Shown in pieces: positions 11,403 through 24,293 of a stretch of DNA of 54,604 nt (positions are counted from its first letter, which is position 1; every line of letters begins with the position of its first letter). Both the position numbers and the translations under genes were made by a program. The notes below the pieces were generated by a model. The model did no database searches and was not told the origin of the DNA. It worked only from the letters and a program-made list of their open reading frames with translations. Origin of the DNA: Butyriboletus loyo (taxonomy: Eukaryota > Basidiomycota > Agaricomycetes > Boletales > Boletaceae); contig JBBPSI010000168.1 in NCBI GenBank assembly GCA_038093515.1, positions 1-54,604 on the forward strand, read 5' to 3'.

Positions 11403-11592
11403 ACATCAAATCGACGTTTCGATTGGTTGTCTCGGTACTCACAACGAACGGGAGTGCCATTTAGGCCAGGCTGCGGCTCCGCCTCCGATGGAGAGCGCTG
11501 CGCATCAGAGGTTTCATTGGGGGAAGTCGATACTTCGGGTTCTGAAGTCATGTTCGGCGAGGATGAAAATCCGACAAGGGATAGAGCGTGAG

Positions 11593-12005
11593 TTATGAGC
11601 CGAGCGCCATCCAAGACAACGCTGGAGTCGAGTGCGAACAGATGCGCAACGGTTTCCCCGTTTCAAATAGATTACGTAAGCATTCGAACTGCATGAACTT
11701 GAAGGTGACTGGATTGATACCAGGGTCAAGGTCACCACGCAAGGCGGTCCAAGCATCGCCATCCTCCCAACGTATGTACAGGTAATACTACACGAACTAT
11801 TGATCCACCCGAGTATCTCGACGTCGGTAGTCCGCGCGCACGAGGTCACTGGCACGCTGCTTCCCTGCAGACAACCTTTTCTCCATGGCTGTTAAAGGAA
11901 TGTCAGTGCTCACGGGCAAGACGAAGCAGGATTCACGAGCACTCCCGAGTTGGGGCGTGGGGCCTGATGGAAGGCCGACCTCATGCTCGGTCCGCCAACA
12001 TCCTG
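11593..12005 (-). CDS. Uncertain multi-exon hypothetical gene
   Basis: The best-supported piece is a terminal exon of roughly 11790-11593: after a plausible AG acceptor it reads YYLYIRWEDGDAWTALRGDL ... FKFMQFECLRNLFETGKPL and ends with TAA at 11595-11593. Upstream coding-like segments near 11820-11890 (MEKRLSAGKQRASDL) and 11940-12005 could be joined through introns of about 50 nt, but phases are ambiguous and the start was not found. Further protein-like stretches between 12280 and 12617 may belong to the same gene. No family is recognised. It lies 190 bp upstream of the phosphatidylserine synthase in the same orientation. It could be a real small gene, or the last exon of a longer one. Confidence 0.35.
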
Positions 12006-12649
12006 GCAATTCGGATCATGCAATGCAAATGTATGGTGTACCTTCATCACCCTCAGTTGAGATCGAGGGTTTGTCGACGAATATGGTTAAAGTCAAATGT
12101 CAGCACCCCTGTCGATGACGTCCACTGTGTTCGGGCAGCGGAGATTTCTATTGCTAGTCGGACGCAATCCACCAGGGAAAATTCTTCTTCCTGCGGTGCG
12201 TTGCCTTCTGTATGTAGTCGTCAAAACTGTGCAGTCCCCTGCATCCTCGTTGGAGATATGCTCTTCAACGGCCGACTAATCTGAGTGGCTCAGACTCATT
12301 ACTTCCAAACCCAGCTTCGCGTGTCGTTCCGATCGATGACAGCGAGTTTTCGATCGGGAGATGCCATCATTGCATACACTGTCAAAAATGCCTTGCCGAC
12401 CGCGAAAACTTGGGCGCGAAAACGAAAGAACGGCCACGGTGCAATGGCCATGTCTGACTTCGGTTTCGAGCGCTTCTGGACGTTCTGGAACATCCACCGC
12501 ATCATTCTTGAACGCCAGAAATGACACATCCCACGTGAGGCTTGAATATTGAATGATTCTGCGTTTCATAGAATAGTCCTCGGACGTCCATCTAGCAAAA
12601 GCTCCAACACCTACCATCTAAGGTGCAGGCACGAGGTACTAGGCATCCT

Positions 12650-14476
12650 TCCGATGATGCGTCTCACGCCCTTGACGACCCTGAATGCCTCTGAGTGTGA
12701 ACTTTGGCTCCGGTCAGACTTGCCGCGCTGAAGATATGATCGAATCCACTTCCATATAGCTCGTCAGGAAATGGGCGGAGATCTAGACCATGCATATGCG
12801 GGGCTGTGAAACAATCACGCCGAGCGAGGATGGGCCTCGTTCAGTAATGGGCGTCACACCCATTGCCGGAAGTGCCCGTGGGGAGCAGACGGTGGTTCTT
12901 TGCGACGGATGTAACCGAACGGAGGTACCAGATTGAGACAAAAGTAAATGGGGGCCGGGCTAATTAATTTTTCACGTTGCGACGAAATTTGTTGCGAACA
13001 GAGAAAGATGTTTCTAGTGGTCGCACACCACGGCAGAGCAAATTAATAGCCTGTTGTCGTGGTGGGGACGAATGATGGAAACTTGAGGGGCGTTCGCGTA
13101 CCTGGTGTGTTGATCCATTACATTGTGACGAGTGCATATTGTGGCACCATGCGACGTCTCGAGGTCATGGACTCGATGGAAGGGATGTCAAAGCCTAATC
13201 GGTGGCGCGCAAGTTGCCAGGGCCGGTGAGGATTTTTTTGTGAGCAGTTCATTGTGATGGTGTGGTCAGATGTTGAGTTATGAAAAAAGTGGAGCGTGCA
13301 CAATCGGACTTGATCGGCGGGAGAAATATATCCGAAGAGTGGTCAGATAAAGTAATAGATCAAACCGACGGTCTGGTAAGTTTGCGGCCTTCGAACTTGA
13401 AACTCAACTTCATCCTGATCAGCCTTGCCGACCATAACGGAAGCTTTTTTGTGGTGATATTTTTCCTCCGTTTCTGACAGAAAGAACGCCGGTGACCCCT
13501 CCCGGCCGAGGCCCTTGCCCGAGCTGACACGTAATACGCTCTCCCCTGGGAGCCAAACATATCACGAGGCTGCCGCGTCTGCCGTTGGGCATGACAGTGG
13601 CTCGTCGTTGGCGACATGATTCGATGGGGTGGCAGAGAACCTGCCTTGTTCGGGACATCGTTATCTCTCGTTCGGTGCACGTGTTGAGTCGTTTCATGAG
13701 CAAAATGGCCTGGGTGTTTCGGTTAACGTGGAGCCTGCGAACGGGATGAACGTTTCCTCACGTCATTTGAGAATAATTATGGGCTGCATTCCCCGTAAAG
13801 GCGTGGCAGTTCTCAGGCAGATCCGACTCATGCACGGGTTGCGTCCAAACCTCCGTCAACAGACGTAGATCTGACCTCCTGACACTTGTGTTTGACTGAC
13901 ATGCAACCGGCTCCTTTGCTCGCTGCAGAGCCCCGAAAAGGGCAAGCCCAGGCAAACGAGGCGGTATGTTGCCCAGCACGACCATCTGTCCGTCGGCGAG
14001 GGCGATGATACCAGACACATGCTTCGGGGGCATTAGAGAATGTTGTGATGGAGCGAGCAGCGAGCGTCGCTGAGTTGAAGAGGACGGGCGCGTTCACAGG
14101 AGGAATGATTGGGGCGTATGTGCTAATCAGATATCCGAGGCACTGCATTGGAATTAGGCTCGAGAACCCGGTCAGGATGAGGATGGCGAGCGAACGGGGA
14201 TATTTGGATAGCCAGCCCTTTTTGAGGCAAGTATCTCTTCTTTACTCACGCGTTGTATTTATGTCACTGCCGAGACTGGAAGGCACCTCTTTTACAGGGC
14301 TGGGTCACACAGAGACCGTTTTCGTGAAGAAGACTCAAACGATCTGTGCTGCTGTCAAATGCCCGAGGTGATCCAGATCTCCTCGTTACTCAAGTACTTA
14401 ATGTCCCCGTCCCCCCATAAACTATATCCATATCCATCCCTCCACAAAGTACTTCTTTCATCCTTTCCCTGTCCCC
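12650..14476. other. Intergenic region upstream of the Zn2Cys6 factor
   Basis: About 1.8 kb without a convincing gene. Short frames on the minus strand at 13758-14148 look mildly protein-like but cannot be joined into a model. The final 80 bp before 14477 are C/T-rich with an ACTATATCC box near 14420, consistent with a fungal promoter and leader. Confidence 0.4.
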
Positions 14477-15958
14477 ATGGCCTCTGACTCCTTCCCGTCC
14501 ATCCAGCTCAAAGGCGAAATCATGGACCTTGACTTCACCGTCGACACAGATCACCGCAAGCGTAGACGCAACCGCACCACCCAGTCCTGTCTCAACTGCC
14601 ACACCTCCAAACGAAAGGTGCCTCTTCCCTCACTCCGCCCGTCTTGTCCTTACCTTGCCTCAGTGTGACAGAAAACGTCCCTGCCAGCGCTGCATCCAGC
14701 TCGGTCTCGTGTGTGTTCACCTTGCTCTTTCCGCCCTCCATCTCATCACGTCCATAGACTGGCCTATGTGTATATGAGATCGATGATCCAGCACTGAGGT
14801 ATGTCCATGCTTCGCGTCCGCGCGGTCCAGCATCCAGATTGAAAGGGGCTCCAGAGATGACCCTACCCTCGACGAAGCCACTCGTTTGCGCAACAGGATA
14901 GCGGAGTTGGAAAGCCTCGTTAGGGAGCTACGTGGTACGGATGTCTGTTTCATGTGTGTTCCATCTCCTGATCTACTTGTGGTCTAGGCAAGCCCCATCC
15001 TCGCTGGGCAGATGCCAACTTCAGGGACGGTGACCCGTCCGAACGGTGGCACTCGCGCGCCGCCAAAAACAGCCTGCATCTCAGGCGCCGCGCACGTTCC
15101 CCAGACACACTGGCGCGTTCAAACCAGGAGCCCCGGGGTCTGGTTTCAGCCTCTGGAACTCCGATCAAGATCGAGCCAATTACGGATATATCTCAGCCTC
15201 ATCTATATCGCTTCACGCCGTCTCCTCCAGCCTCGTATCCACCTTTCCATTCAGATAACTCGGCGTCACCTCCATATGAACGCCAGAATGGCCATCATTA
15301 CAACAATGGAAACATCACTTCCGGTGGGCGCTCTTCGATGCCGTACCCATCGCCAACCTCCACCAACGGTCTGTCATATAACCATCATCCATCAGACCCT
15401 CCTTCCTATCACGAAAACGGAAACGTCTATCAGATGAATCCATGCGAACCAGATAAAGTATACGGCAATCACTTCCCATCGGATTCATCCCCGTCACAAC
15501 CTTTTTGCGCATGTCGAACCACCCCTGGTGCTGAACACGTATTCGTGTCCCTTTCACAACAGCTCCAAAGCACCCTCGCGTCGCTAAGACAGTACGCGCA
15601 GCACCCAGAAAACACACAGTGTCAAATATTCCGGCGCATCAACGAACTTTGCAATCTCATGCAGTACGTCCCTGTGTGTTGCCTCGCGGCGACCTCATGT
15701 GCAGGATGAGCTAATTTATTGGTGGTGAGAATTAGTGGCAATGATCCGGATGAGGGCACAGGTTCGCCTTATGGGACTCTTCCCACACCCACTGAGAGCG
15801 AAATTATGTCCTCGCATTCGTCTTCGAGCACGCCCTTCCATGGATCATCCGCTGGTGCATCCGTTTCGGAGTGGAACACGATGGCTTCTGGTGGATTCAA
15901 TCCTTATTTCCCCATATCACCAGGCGAACAGACCATGTACGGTAATATCATCACATGA
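14477..15958 (+). CDS. Zn(II)2Cys6 binuclear-cluster transcription factor
   Basis: Six exons by eye: 14477-14617, 14664-14708, 14758-14798, 14855-14934, 14988-15663 and 15736-15958, giving 401 residues. The DNA-binding cluster reads CLNCHTSKRKCDRKRPCQRC followed by IQLGLTGLC, exactly C-x2-C-x6-C-x5-C-x2-C-x8-C. Two introns interrupt this motif. Next comes a leucine-rich heptad stretch RLRNRIAELESLVRELRG, the usual coiled-coil dimerisation element. The rest is Ser/Pro/Asn-rich. A later conserved-looking block CACRTTPGAEHVFVSLSQQL ... RRINELCNLMHGND is probably a second folded unit of unknown role. It is expected to be a nuclear, sequence-specific regulator, likely binding CGG-type half sites (family knowledge). 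Target genes cannot be inferred from the neighbours. The gene converges on the TANGO2 homologue at 16147. Confidence 0.92.
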
Positions 15959-16146
15959 ACCCAAGTTACGACTTTATCCTTGTCTCGCTATATCCAGCTC
16001 TTGATGTTTTATTTACTTGCTGTTGCGCTGGTTGTGACCGTGTACTAGTAGGTATTTGTTCTAGACTTACACAACACGCCATTTATAGCTGTATGTTATA
16101 CGTCATGTACTTGTCTGCCATGCACACGCCACCCCGGCTACATAGA

Positions 16147-17151
16147 CTACTTGGATAATTCACGCCTTTCTATGCTAAAGTGAAACACACGTTGCGAAGT
16201 CGGATTCGCCAGAATTGAAAGACGCGTCCCATAAATATCATTAGCCACATCTATGGGTTCGACTTGAATAGTGTTTTTCAATTCTGAGCGATCGCGGGGT
16301 GGCTGGGAAGATCGCCATCTACACACAGCCCCACGAGAAATCCAGAACCAAAACGTTAAGCGAATCGTTTGTGACCCAAAGAACGCACGTTTTGCAATAT
16401 ACCCACGTTAAGAGATCAAAGAGGCGTTCCGTGAGCTGATCTTCCGACGTGTTCGGCGGTAGGTTGTCGAGAAGGGCTCCGAATGTCCCAACGCCGTGTT
16501 GTACCTTGGGCCATTCGTCGGCGCCGTTGCCGTCTATACCGTTCGAGAGTCCCCCACGGTGTCTCTGTGCGTCTGTTAGTGCGCGATAAGTGATCGGGCC
16601 ACCACCGCCATGATTAGTGACGTAGAGCGCATCAAAGGATAGCGAGGAGGAGGAATGAGGCGTAAAAGTAGTTGCAAGGAGTAACAAGTTGAAGCCCGCA
16701 TAGCGGGCATCGGGAGGGACGAGTCTCCGTACGTCGTGTTCCAGCGACTGCGAGAACGGCGAGGATAGGAATGACGAGAGGAGATAACCTCGGGAAGAGG
16801 TAAACGTGTTGGACGGTTCCGTAATGTTCGTCCTGTGAGACCGTCCAGGTGATGAGGGTTGTGTTATCGACTTTGCACATGTCACTCACAATAGCGCGAG
16901 CTTTCCGGTCCGACTGAGACCAAGCCAAGTGCCACCCGCTCGGACGTCGATGCCTGATAGAATGTTTGGCCGTTGACCATCGAGCTGTCCACCAAAGGTA
17001 TGGAAACAAGCGGGCTCCGTGGGTCTGGATAGATATTCGTCCCTATTACTACACACGATACTAATTGCAGAAAAATGAGAACCGTACTATACGCTGGGAT
17101 CACGCACAGAGCATAATCGGGGTGATCGAGCGTGAAAAAAGCGACACACAT
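16147..17151 (-). CDS. TANGO2 / NRDE-family protein
   Basis: Four exons, high to low: 17151-17108, 17060-16890, 16832-16407 and 16318-16147, all GT-AG and in phase, giving 270 residues (human TANGO2 has 276). The N-terminus MCVAFFTLDHPDYALIVCSN runs into RDEYLSRPT, the defining N-R-D-E motif with its Cys2 candidate nucleophile. GGTWLGLSRTGKLALLTNIT and ARYAGFNLLLL follow, then YGLSNG-like GGLSNGIDG and the C-terminal YGTRLSILANP block. Members have been linked to Golgi/ER organisation, heme and acyl-lipid handling and mitochondria; the biochemical reaction is unsettled. The gene is divergent from ARP6, sharing a 428-bp upstream region, and its 3' end faces the Zn2Cys6 gene 188 bp away. Confidence 0.9.
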
Positions 17152-17579
17152 CTTGAGACAAGGCCGAGTTAAACGAGGGATTGATTGCAAGCGCGTGAGA
17201 GCGGGAGGTCCAAAGACTGCACACACGTCGAATGGATTATTACGGTACGGTGCGCCCCAGTTCAGGGACGTGAGGCGGATGAACCATTCTCATGTACTTG
17301 CCTTCTGCAGACTGTCAAACGTCCGTTCGTGACACTCTTGTTTGAGGGTGTCCGAGAAGTCAAGGAATTATTGTTTGGAGTCTGGCCCTGCGAACGAGTG
17401 ATCTTGCTAGAGATCAGATTGTTACAGCTGAGGGTACGTTTCCGAATAGAAAATCTCAAGATGGTGGAGCAGCCCAACATGGCTGGCTCTCACGCCTTCT
17501 CTTCAATGGCTCCGCTTGGTCGTGAACTGCTCACATAGGAACCGCACAAACTGACAGGATTGGGTGGTTTGTATCCCCG
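17152..17579. promoter_or_regulatory. Shared upstream region of the TANGO2 homologue and ARP6
   Basis: A 428-bp gap separates two divergent start codons (17151 minus, 17580 plus). It should hold both promoters. No specific factor site is asserted. Confidence 0.5.
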
Positions 17580-19433
17580 ATGCAGACATCAACGACAGTC
17601 ATTCTGGATAACGGTGGGTCGACCATTAAAGCCGGCGTGGTCGGGAGCGATGATGAAACGGTCCGGTGAGTCTTGCGACCATCGCTCATCTGGAAGGAAC
17701 TCGATTTTCGTCTCCAAGGATCATTGCCAACGCCGTTGTCCGGTCAAAGGGGGATAAGACTACGTACATCGGGCATGAAATTGCTCGGTGTAGAGACTTT
17801 TCCTCGCTTCATTATCGGCTCCCTTTTGAAAAGGTATAGCTTGACTTTCCCGAATAATCTTTTCGCTCTATGCGATGACTGACGCCGATGCGAATTAGGG
17901 CTATCTAATCGATTGGGATGCGCAAAAGGCTGTTTGGGATGGCGTGTTCTCTACAGAAGTTCTCTCTGTCAGTACCTTGTCCCACCTGGCCTTGCTCGCG
18001 CTACAGCCCCTCTAGGTGAACGCCCCCGAGTCCTCGCTCATCATCACAGAACCTTATTTCAACTTACCCAACATTCAAGACGTCTATGATCAATTCGTGT
18101 TCGAGGAATACGAATTCAAATCGTATTACAGATGCACACGTAAATTTTGTTCTTCCATGGATACATGGTGCCACGCTCATGGCGCATTCCCGTCTAGCCG
18201 CATCCATGATCCCATATAGTTCTCTGTTCGCCGCCGAGGGACTGAATACTCCCGAATGCGCTCTCGTTGTCGATTCTGGCTTCAGCTTTACGCATGTTGT
18301 GCCTATGATCAACCGTCAAATCCAGTGGCATGCCGTCAAGAGGTGAATTTGTATTAGTCACTTCCTCCTTTAATATCCCTAATCTGAATAGAATGGACGT
18401 TGGAGGCAAACTTCTGACTAATCAACTCAAAGAGGTCGTGTCATATCGCCAGTGGAATATGATGGATGAAACGTACATTATGAATCATGCCAAGGAGGCG
18501 TGCTGTTACGTCTCAACGCAGTTCATTGCGGACCTCGAAACCTGTCGGTACGTCGTTTCCTCACGACATAACAAGCAGTAATTCAACCAACCAAGGTTGA
18601 ACCCAAAGCAGAATTCTATTCTGATGGAATACCTCTTGCCCAACTTTTCCATCAATCGAGGGGGCGAGATCAGACGCCCCGGATATGAGCTCACCCCAAC
18701 AGATCAGGTGCTTCTCATGGAGAACGAACGTTTCACGATTCCAGAGCTCCTATTTCACCCCGACGACATCGGTCGGTTGTTGAAATCAATGATATCACGC
18801 GCTCGTTGACTTAACGTTGCTTGTTGATTGCAAATGTCCAGGGTTGGAGCAGACTGGACTTCCAGGTACGGTAGCGGCGTCCATTGCGTTACTCCCCGAA
18901 GATCTTCAGGGAATGTTTTGGGCAAATATCGGTGTCATCGGTGGTAATACCAAGTTCGCCGGATTTCATGAAAGACTGTACGCAATCGTAGTGCATCTGT
19001 ACAGCCCGTCGTGAGATGTTACTAACCATGACTCAGCATGACAGAGCTGCGTTCGCTTGCTCCGGTAGATTTTGAGATAAACATTTTCAAGTCTGATGAG
19101 TGAGTTTTTCAATATTTATATTTATGTATGCATTTTTAACATTCGCTGTCACCATGATCACATACGCCACGAATCAGCCCAGTGACAGAATCGTATCTGT
19201 CCGCATTGACGTTTGCCAAACATCCCGATTTCCCATCCCATCTCCTCACTCGAGCAGAGTATTTGGAATCTGGCAGCAGCGCAGCTCGCAGAAAGTTTGG
19301 CCAGTGGGACACAGGCAAGCTTATCGAGAAGAACAAGAGTGTAAGACAGGACGATGTCGAACCTCGGCTGACGAAGAAACCCAGCCGAGCACGGATGCGA
19401 TCCAGCGCATCATCTACTGCTCGCCGTCGGTGA
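17580..19433 (+). CDS. ARP6: Actin-related protein 6 (SWR1-complex subunit)
   Basis: Ten exons by eye: 17580-17665, 17719-17833, 17899-17967, 18016-18139, 18198-18342, 18392-18547, 18596-18771, 18842-18977, 19037-19099 and 19199-19433, giving 434 residues. The actin fold begins [18 protein letters not shown] (phosphate-1 loop). [20 protein letters not shown] and [15 protein letters not shown] follow, then [14 protein letters not shown] (phosphate-2 loop), [20 protein letters not shown] and [18 protein letters not shown] (adenosine motif). The pattern ITEPYFN with the shortened insertions fits ARP6 rather than conventional actin or ARP4/5. ARP6 is a nuclear subunit of the SWR1 remodeller that exchanges H2A for H2A.Z. 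The C-terminus is extended and basic ([15 protein letters not shown]), ending TGA at 19431-19433. Confidence 0.92.
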
Positions 19434-21815
19434 CTACCGAGACCCTCTTTGATCGGATAGCATCCATCGGCGTAGGTTCACAGGTTCAGGGTTGGGTTTC
19501 CCGAGTGTGAAATTTTAACTAGAACGATTACTCTTGCCACACTGGTGTTCGCACTAGGAAGAAAAAATGGCCTTGCACCGCGATTCGAGAGCAAACCCCG
19601 CAGTTCCATTTCTCTTCCCAGATGCGTTATCGTCAATTCCGATACGGAAATGCAAAATGAAAAGCTCGGCATGGCGAGCTGGCCCTCTGTGGGAACATGA
19701 CACTTGACCTCACTTTATCTGGTCAGGCACTGATCTAAGCGGACCGCAGTCGTGATTACCGCTGACGCCTTCAAAGCATTTCAGTTCCCTCTTCTCGGAA
19801 CGCTGAGAAGTGTCCCCTATTACTGTCTTCGTAGCTCCAGAGTTCTCGGGTTGGATCGTTCATTTCACCGTGCACGAGTCTGTTGCGCCTTGCGAGCTTC
19901 GCCGGCATGGTCCCTTGTCCTCTTTCAAAATCACAGTGCGCAAACGTTGCGCAGCAGGTTCGCATGCTTTGTGTGTGTTGCGCACAGCATCGTTACGCCG
20001 TTCGTCGACGTCCTTGTCGGAAATCAGCGCTATCACTCTGTGTCCTTGCGCCCGCTTCGCCGCTCCCTCTTCGGTTGGTATGCCCGCTGAATCGACAAAT
20101 CTGGTATACGAGCACGGCAGGAGCAATTCGAGCGTGACAGAGCCCTCACCTCCCTTGCCACGGGGTCTAGCGTTCCAAGGGGGTGTTGCCCTGCCCGTCC
20201 CTCCCCATGACTCCACCCGCGCCATACCCCTGCTCCCCGATACCCGATGACTGTCTCAGGTATAAAAGCCCGTCCGATCCGTGGATCGGGGATCATACCA
20301 TCGTAGATCGCCCAGTGCATCAATTCTGAATCATCGGATCCCGACATCGTCCGTCTGTCGGGTCAATATCATCAACTGTGTCGTTTCATGCGCCAACGCC
20401 TTGTGTATTCGTGACATGACATGACGTGACATGTCGGGGCCGGTTACCATACCATGTCGCGCTCCGGGAGGGGCGAGGTCATACGGATAATTGAATAACA
20501 CCTGGATAGTGTGATTCCTTCATGGAACTTCCGATGGGCTCGCTTTCCGGGTCATCGGACGCTCGGGACGCTGGAGCTCTTTTGGGATTTGTGGTCAGCA
20601 AGTTTCAGAATATTGGTCCGTTGGCATCACGACTACTTTTGGCGTTGGGTGGTGCTGTGCCGTGGAAAAGATTGTACGAAGGTTGCAATGCAATTCTCTA
20701 CAGTTCTACTCCTCATAACACCCTCGTTCGTGGTTCTCCCCATTTATTTCTTCTTGTGTCGTTCTTTATCCCCTCGGGTTCAGGAATGGGATATCGTTCG
20801 ATGTCAGCCTGTGTCTCGGTGAACACGTGGGCGACATGACAACCTTGATCGGTCCTTGCTGTCCACCATGCTTTTAGGGGCATAGTCGTGTCCTGCCTTG
20901 TCTCTCTTCTTCCTTTTTTTGCGCTATTGATAAACGAACACGAAAGCGACCAGATCCATTCTACGCGCACAAAGTTGCCCCGAACTCCCGAAGAAGAATC
21001 ACCAACTCGAAAAAGTGGCTATACCGACTCGTCCTACCATCGCTGTGTAATTCAAGTTTGAATTTTTATGCGACTGAGACGCTGATTGCGAAACGCCAGA
21101 ACGTCGAGCCTGCGCGGCACACTTGTACATATATCGCATATCATATCGCACCCGAAAGTGCATCGCCATTTTGTGATGAGATGGCCAAATATTGATCTCT
21201 CGACTAAACCATTTCATACGTTCCCAAAAACGTGCAAGTTTACTTGCTGCACGACGGCTTGATCTTTTCGTGCAGACGAACTCTACGGGATAACGATATC
21301 GCGTACGCACAATAAAGTCATCCCGAACCCTCGGTGAGTTGAACGCCATCCTTGCTTCGACGACAAGATGGTTCACTTACTGTACAACGGTTTTCACTTT
21401 TTTTGTTAGTATCACCGCTACGCAGACGACCCATACATGAGTCACGTGCGCGCTGTCAAATAACCAGCCTCACGGGGTATTGCAGTATAAGTTTGAAAGC
21501 GAGACCCGCGGAGTACGACATGCTCGGCGTCGGACCTACCCCGAGTCCCTTCCAGCACACACGCAGCCTTTTGGATCGTTGTCCGAACGGACGATGACTC
21601 AGATCTTCTAACCCAACCCCGGGACGACTCCGTGTACATCGCAATCACAATCAAGAGCCACACCATACCAGTCACCGGGGGCGAGGCGGCCGCATCATTG
21701 ATTCCATCTCAATCCATACATCACCCCGGAAATGGTTTATAGAATTTTGTACTCACGGACGACCTCATACCAGTGTTCGTGTCCCCGCAGCGCTAAAAGT
21801 CGTCCCGGACGGCCG

Positions 21816-22110
21816 AAGTCGTCGAATGGCCCCCTTGGCATCCACGATCAAACCCAAAGGGCCAAGAGTGGTTCTTGTCTCCCGGAAAGACGGTTCACTC
21901 TGCCGAACAATGGTTCTCGACCCTTTTTGTGTAGCTGGACGACCCTACCACCCCGAACAGCAAAGTCGTCGAATGGCCCCCTTGTCAAACCCAAAGGGCC
22001 AAAGGTGGTTATTGTCTCCCGGAAAGACGGTTCACTTTTCTGAACGACGGTTCTAAACCTTTTTTGTGTATATGGACGATTTGACGACCCGAACAGCAAA
22101 GTCATCTTCG
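21816..22110 (+). repeat. Tandem direct repeat, units of about 147 and 136 bp plus a partial third
   Basis: The block starting AAGTCGTCGAATGGCCCCCT at 21816 recurs at 21963 with the same internal order: CAAACCCAAAGGGCCAA, then GTCTCCCGGAAAGACGGTTC, then a T-run followed by GTGTA, then CCGAACAGCA. A third copy begins at about 22099 and diverges at once. Units differ by scattered substitutions and small indels, so the duplication is not recent. Confidence 0.8.
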
Positions 22111-24190
22111 AACCACCCGGAGATAAGGAGATCCGTTCGGAGACCATGCCCAGACTGATTTCGTGCCACCACACACGAATAGACACATGATTTGATCTTC
22201 TTCGGGTGAACGCCAACGGAGATCTATCGAACCTGACGCCAGAACGGCACCCGCGTATGTAACGACATAGAGTCGAGAAAGCGGCGTGTCATCATCGATT
22301 CACCCATAGTACCCCTTTTCGTACATACTGGCTGACCACATACAGTAGAATATCTCACAATGCATAGCATCGGGATCACGAAATACTCATGCATTATGAC
22401 ACGCGTTTTGGCTGGTCATGGAACCCAAAACTTGCTCAAAAATTATCGCCGACCTTGTGTATTTTCAATATGGCATTATGCATTATTATGAGCTAGTGTA
22501 CCGTACTGAAGTTGGTTACTTCCCAAAACCTCGACGATGAGTATTCTCCCCAGAGTGCAAAATTGTGTTTTAGGACATGTCGAAGAGAGTCATTTTTTGT
22601 TGGATCAGTGTGACTGCAGCCAGAATGCCACTGTGAGTCTGTGGCACGCATGCCGCGAGGCAGCCGAAGCGGACTCTGAATTCCCAGTGGCGAACCGGCG
22701 CGTGCTGGAAGTTGTTGGATCGAGAGCCACTTATGGGTGCCGGTGAGGAGTGGGCAGGCAACTTGATCGCTACGGACTCCGAACGGGTCCAGACTGCAGC
22801 TTCAGGAGTCGCCCTGGGGTCTATACCGTTCCTTGGCGCGCAAGACATGTTCCGAGCCACCGGATCAATTCCAAAACACTGTCATCCTTCCGACTCACAC
22901 TTTTCTTAGACCACGCCCCAAGCCGAGTTCAGCTCAGCGATCTCGTCGCATACCCTAAGCATACACCTGCGGTCGTGCAGCCACGCTCGAATTCAAGTTG
23001 ATCGTCATCATACCAAGTCAGCATCACTGTAATCAGCGAACCTGACTCGCCGTGTCACTGCCTCTACTACGTACCGTTTACTACACACATGTACGCATTT
23101 ACGTGCACGAAAAGTAATGGTTGGCCGAGCGGAACTTGAATATTCCAATCCAACATGCTGTGATACCGATTATTCATTCATGACTGGCCAAGCACGTGGT
23201 CTTGGTCAGTGATGCCTACCCCGTTCGCCACATCGCATCGCATCGATCATCAAAACCATATCATCCCCGTCCACTTTCTGCTGTACGACCCTTATTTATT
23301 ATTGTATACGGGTTCGGATCCAGGTTCGAGCGCCGTTGGAAGTTGACTCAGACTGGAAGGAAACAGACGTGATCGTGACTGGACCTGTTTCGTCCTAGCC
23401 TGAATTCATGCTTTCAACCCCTTTCTTATTTTTATTTTTGGATCCTTCAACCCGGCGGCCGAACGCTAGAATGAAATGAAGGCGGGGAGGTACATACATA
23501 CATCATTATCGCGAAACGAAAAAGCTCCCTTGGCGTGGGCGGTGCGCCACTGATGCATCGATGACGGTCCTATATATATATCCTCTCTTGAAGCCATGTA
23601 TACGACAACGTTCCGAACTCGCAAACGTATACTTACTGTATATGTGTATACAGCACACAGCACCCCACCGAGTGCACCGGCCAACCGGTTGAGGCGTCAC
23701 CCGGATCATTGATCGATAAACAGTCCCCTATGTAGTCAATAAATGGCAAAAAGTGCGCGATCGATTCACGTATGTCAAACAATCGATCATCATGTATCAT
23801 CTGTACCAATCCCGAATGTCCTGGACGATCGTGTGTCGCGGCGTTCGATGATGATGCATCCATGTCCATGTACATTTTGATTATCGATAAAACGGTTCAC
23901 TTGCTGTATGATATAAACGATCACTTACAGTTAGAGCATTGCGTTATAACGGACGACCCCGAGTCCAGGCGATGGCGATGGCGATGGCGGTGGAACCCGA
24001 TCTGCACAGGCTTGCTGATCGGAGTGAGGGTCGAGAATGGTCATGTACATGTGCACGCTGGCTTACCTAGGTCCCGCCGTAACTAGCACATATCGTCCCT
24101 GACACTGAATGTATTTCTGCCTTTTGCTGTAACGGCTATGCGCGGCGGTCAGCCTGTTTACAATGTCTTGCGTTTGTCCGACGTCCAGTC

Positions 24191-24293
24191 ATCAGCAAAA
24201 CAGTTGCTGGTCCCCCCAGTGACAACCGAGTGTAGCCGAGTGACATGCACAGACTGCTAACCGGTGGTCCCGACCAATAACCGTTTCACCGAT
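24191..24293 (+). mobile_element. Small TIR (MITE-like) element, copy 1
   Basis: 103-bp copy of a sequence also found at 35261-35348. The left end ATCAGCAAAACAGTTGCTGG and the reverse complement of the right end, ATCGGTGAAACGGTTATTGG, form imperfect terminal inverted repeats. The interior shares TAGCCGAGTG and CAGACTGCTAACCGGTGGT with copy 2. It has no coding capacity, as expected of a MITE mobilised in trans. A target-site duplication is not evident. Confidence 0.6.

Noticed and set aside
14477..19433. Zn2Cys6 gene plus neighbours as a biosynthetic cluster
   Set aside because: The neighbours are TANGO2 and ARP6; there is no synthase, P450 or transporter set beside the factor.
19860..20347. 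Overlapping minus-strand frames of 121 and 104 codons
   Set aside because: They lie in different frames with no splice logic and no recognised motif; likely chance in GC-rich sequence.
23960..23995. GATGGC run as a coding Trp/Arg repeat
   Set aside because: Simple microsatellite in non-coding DNA; the frame around it has no support.
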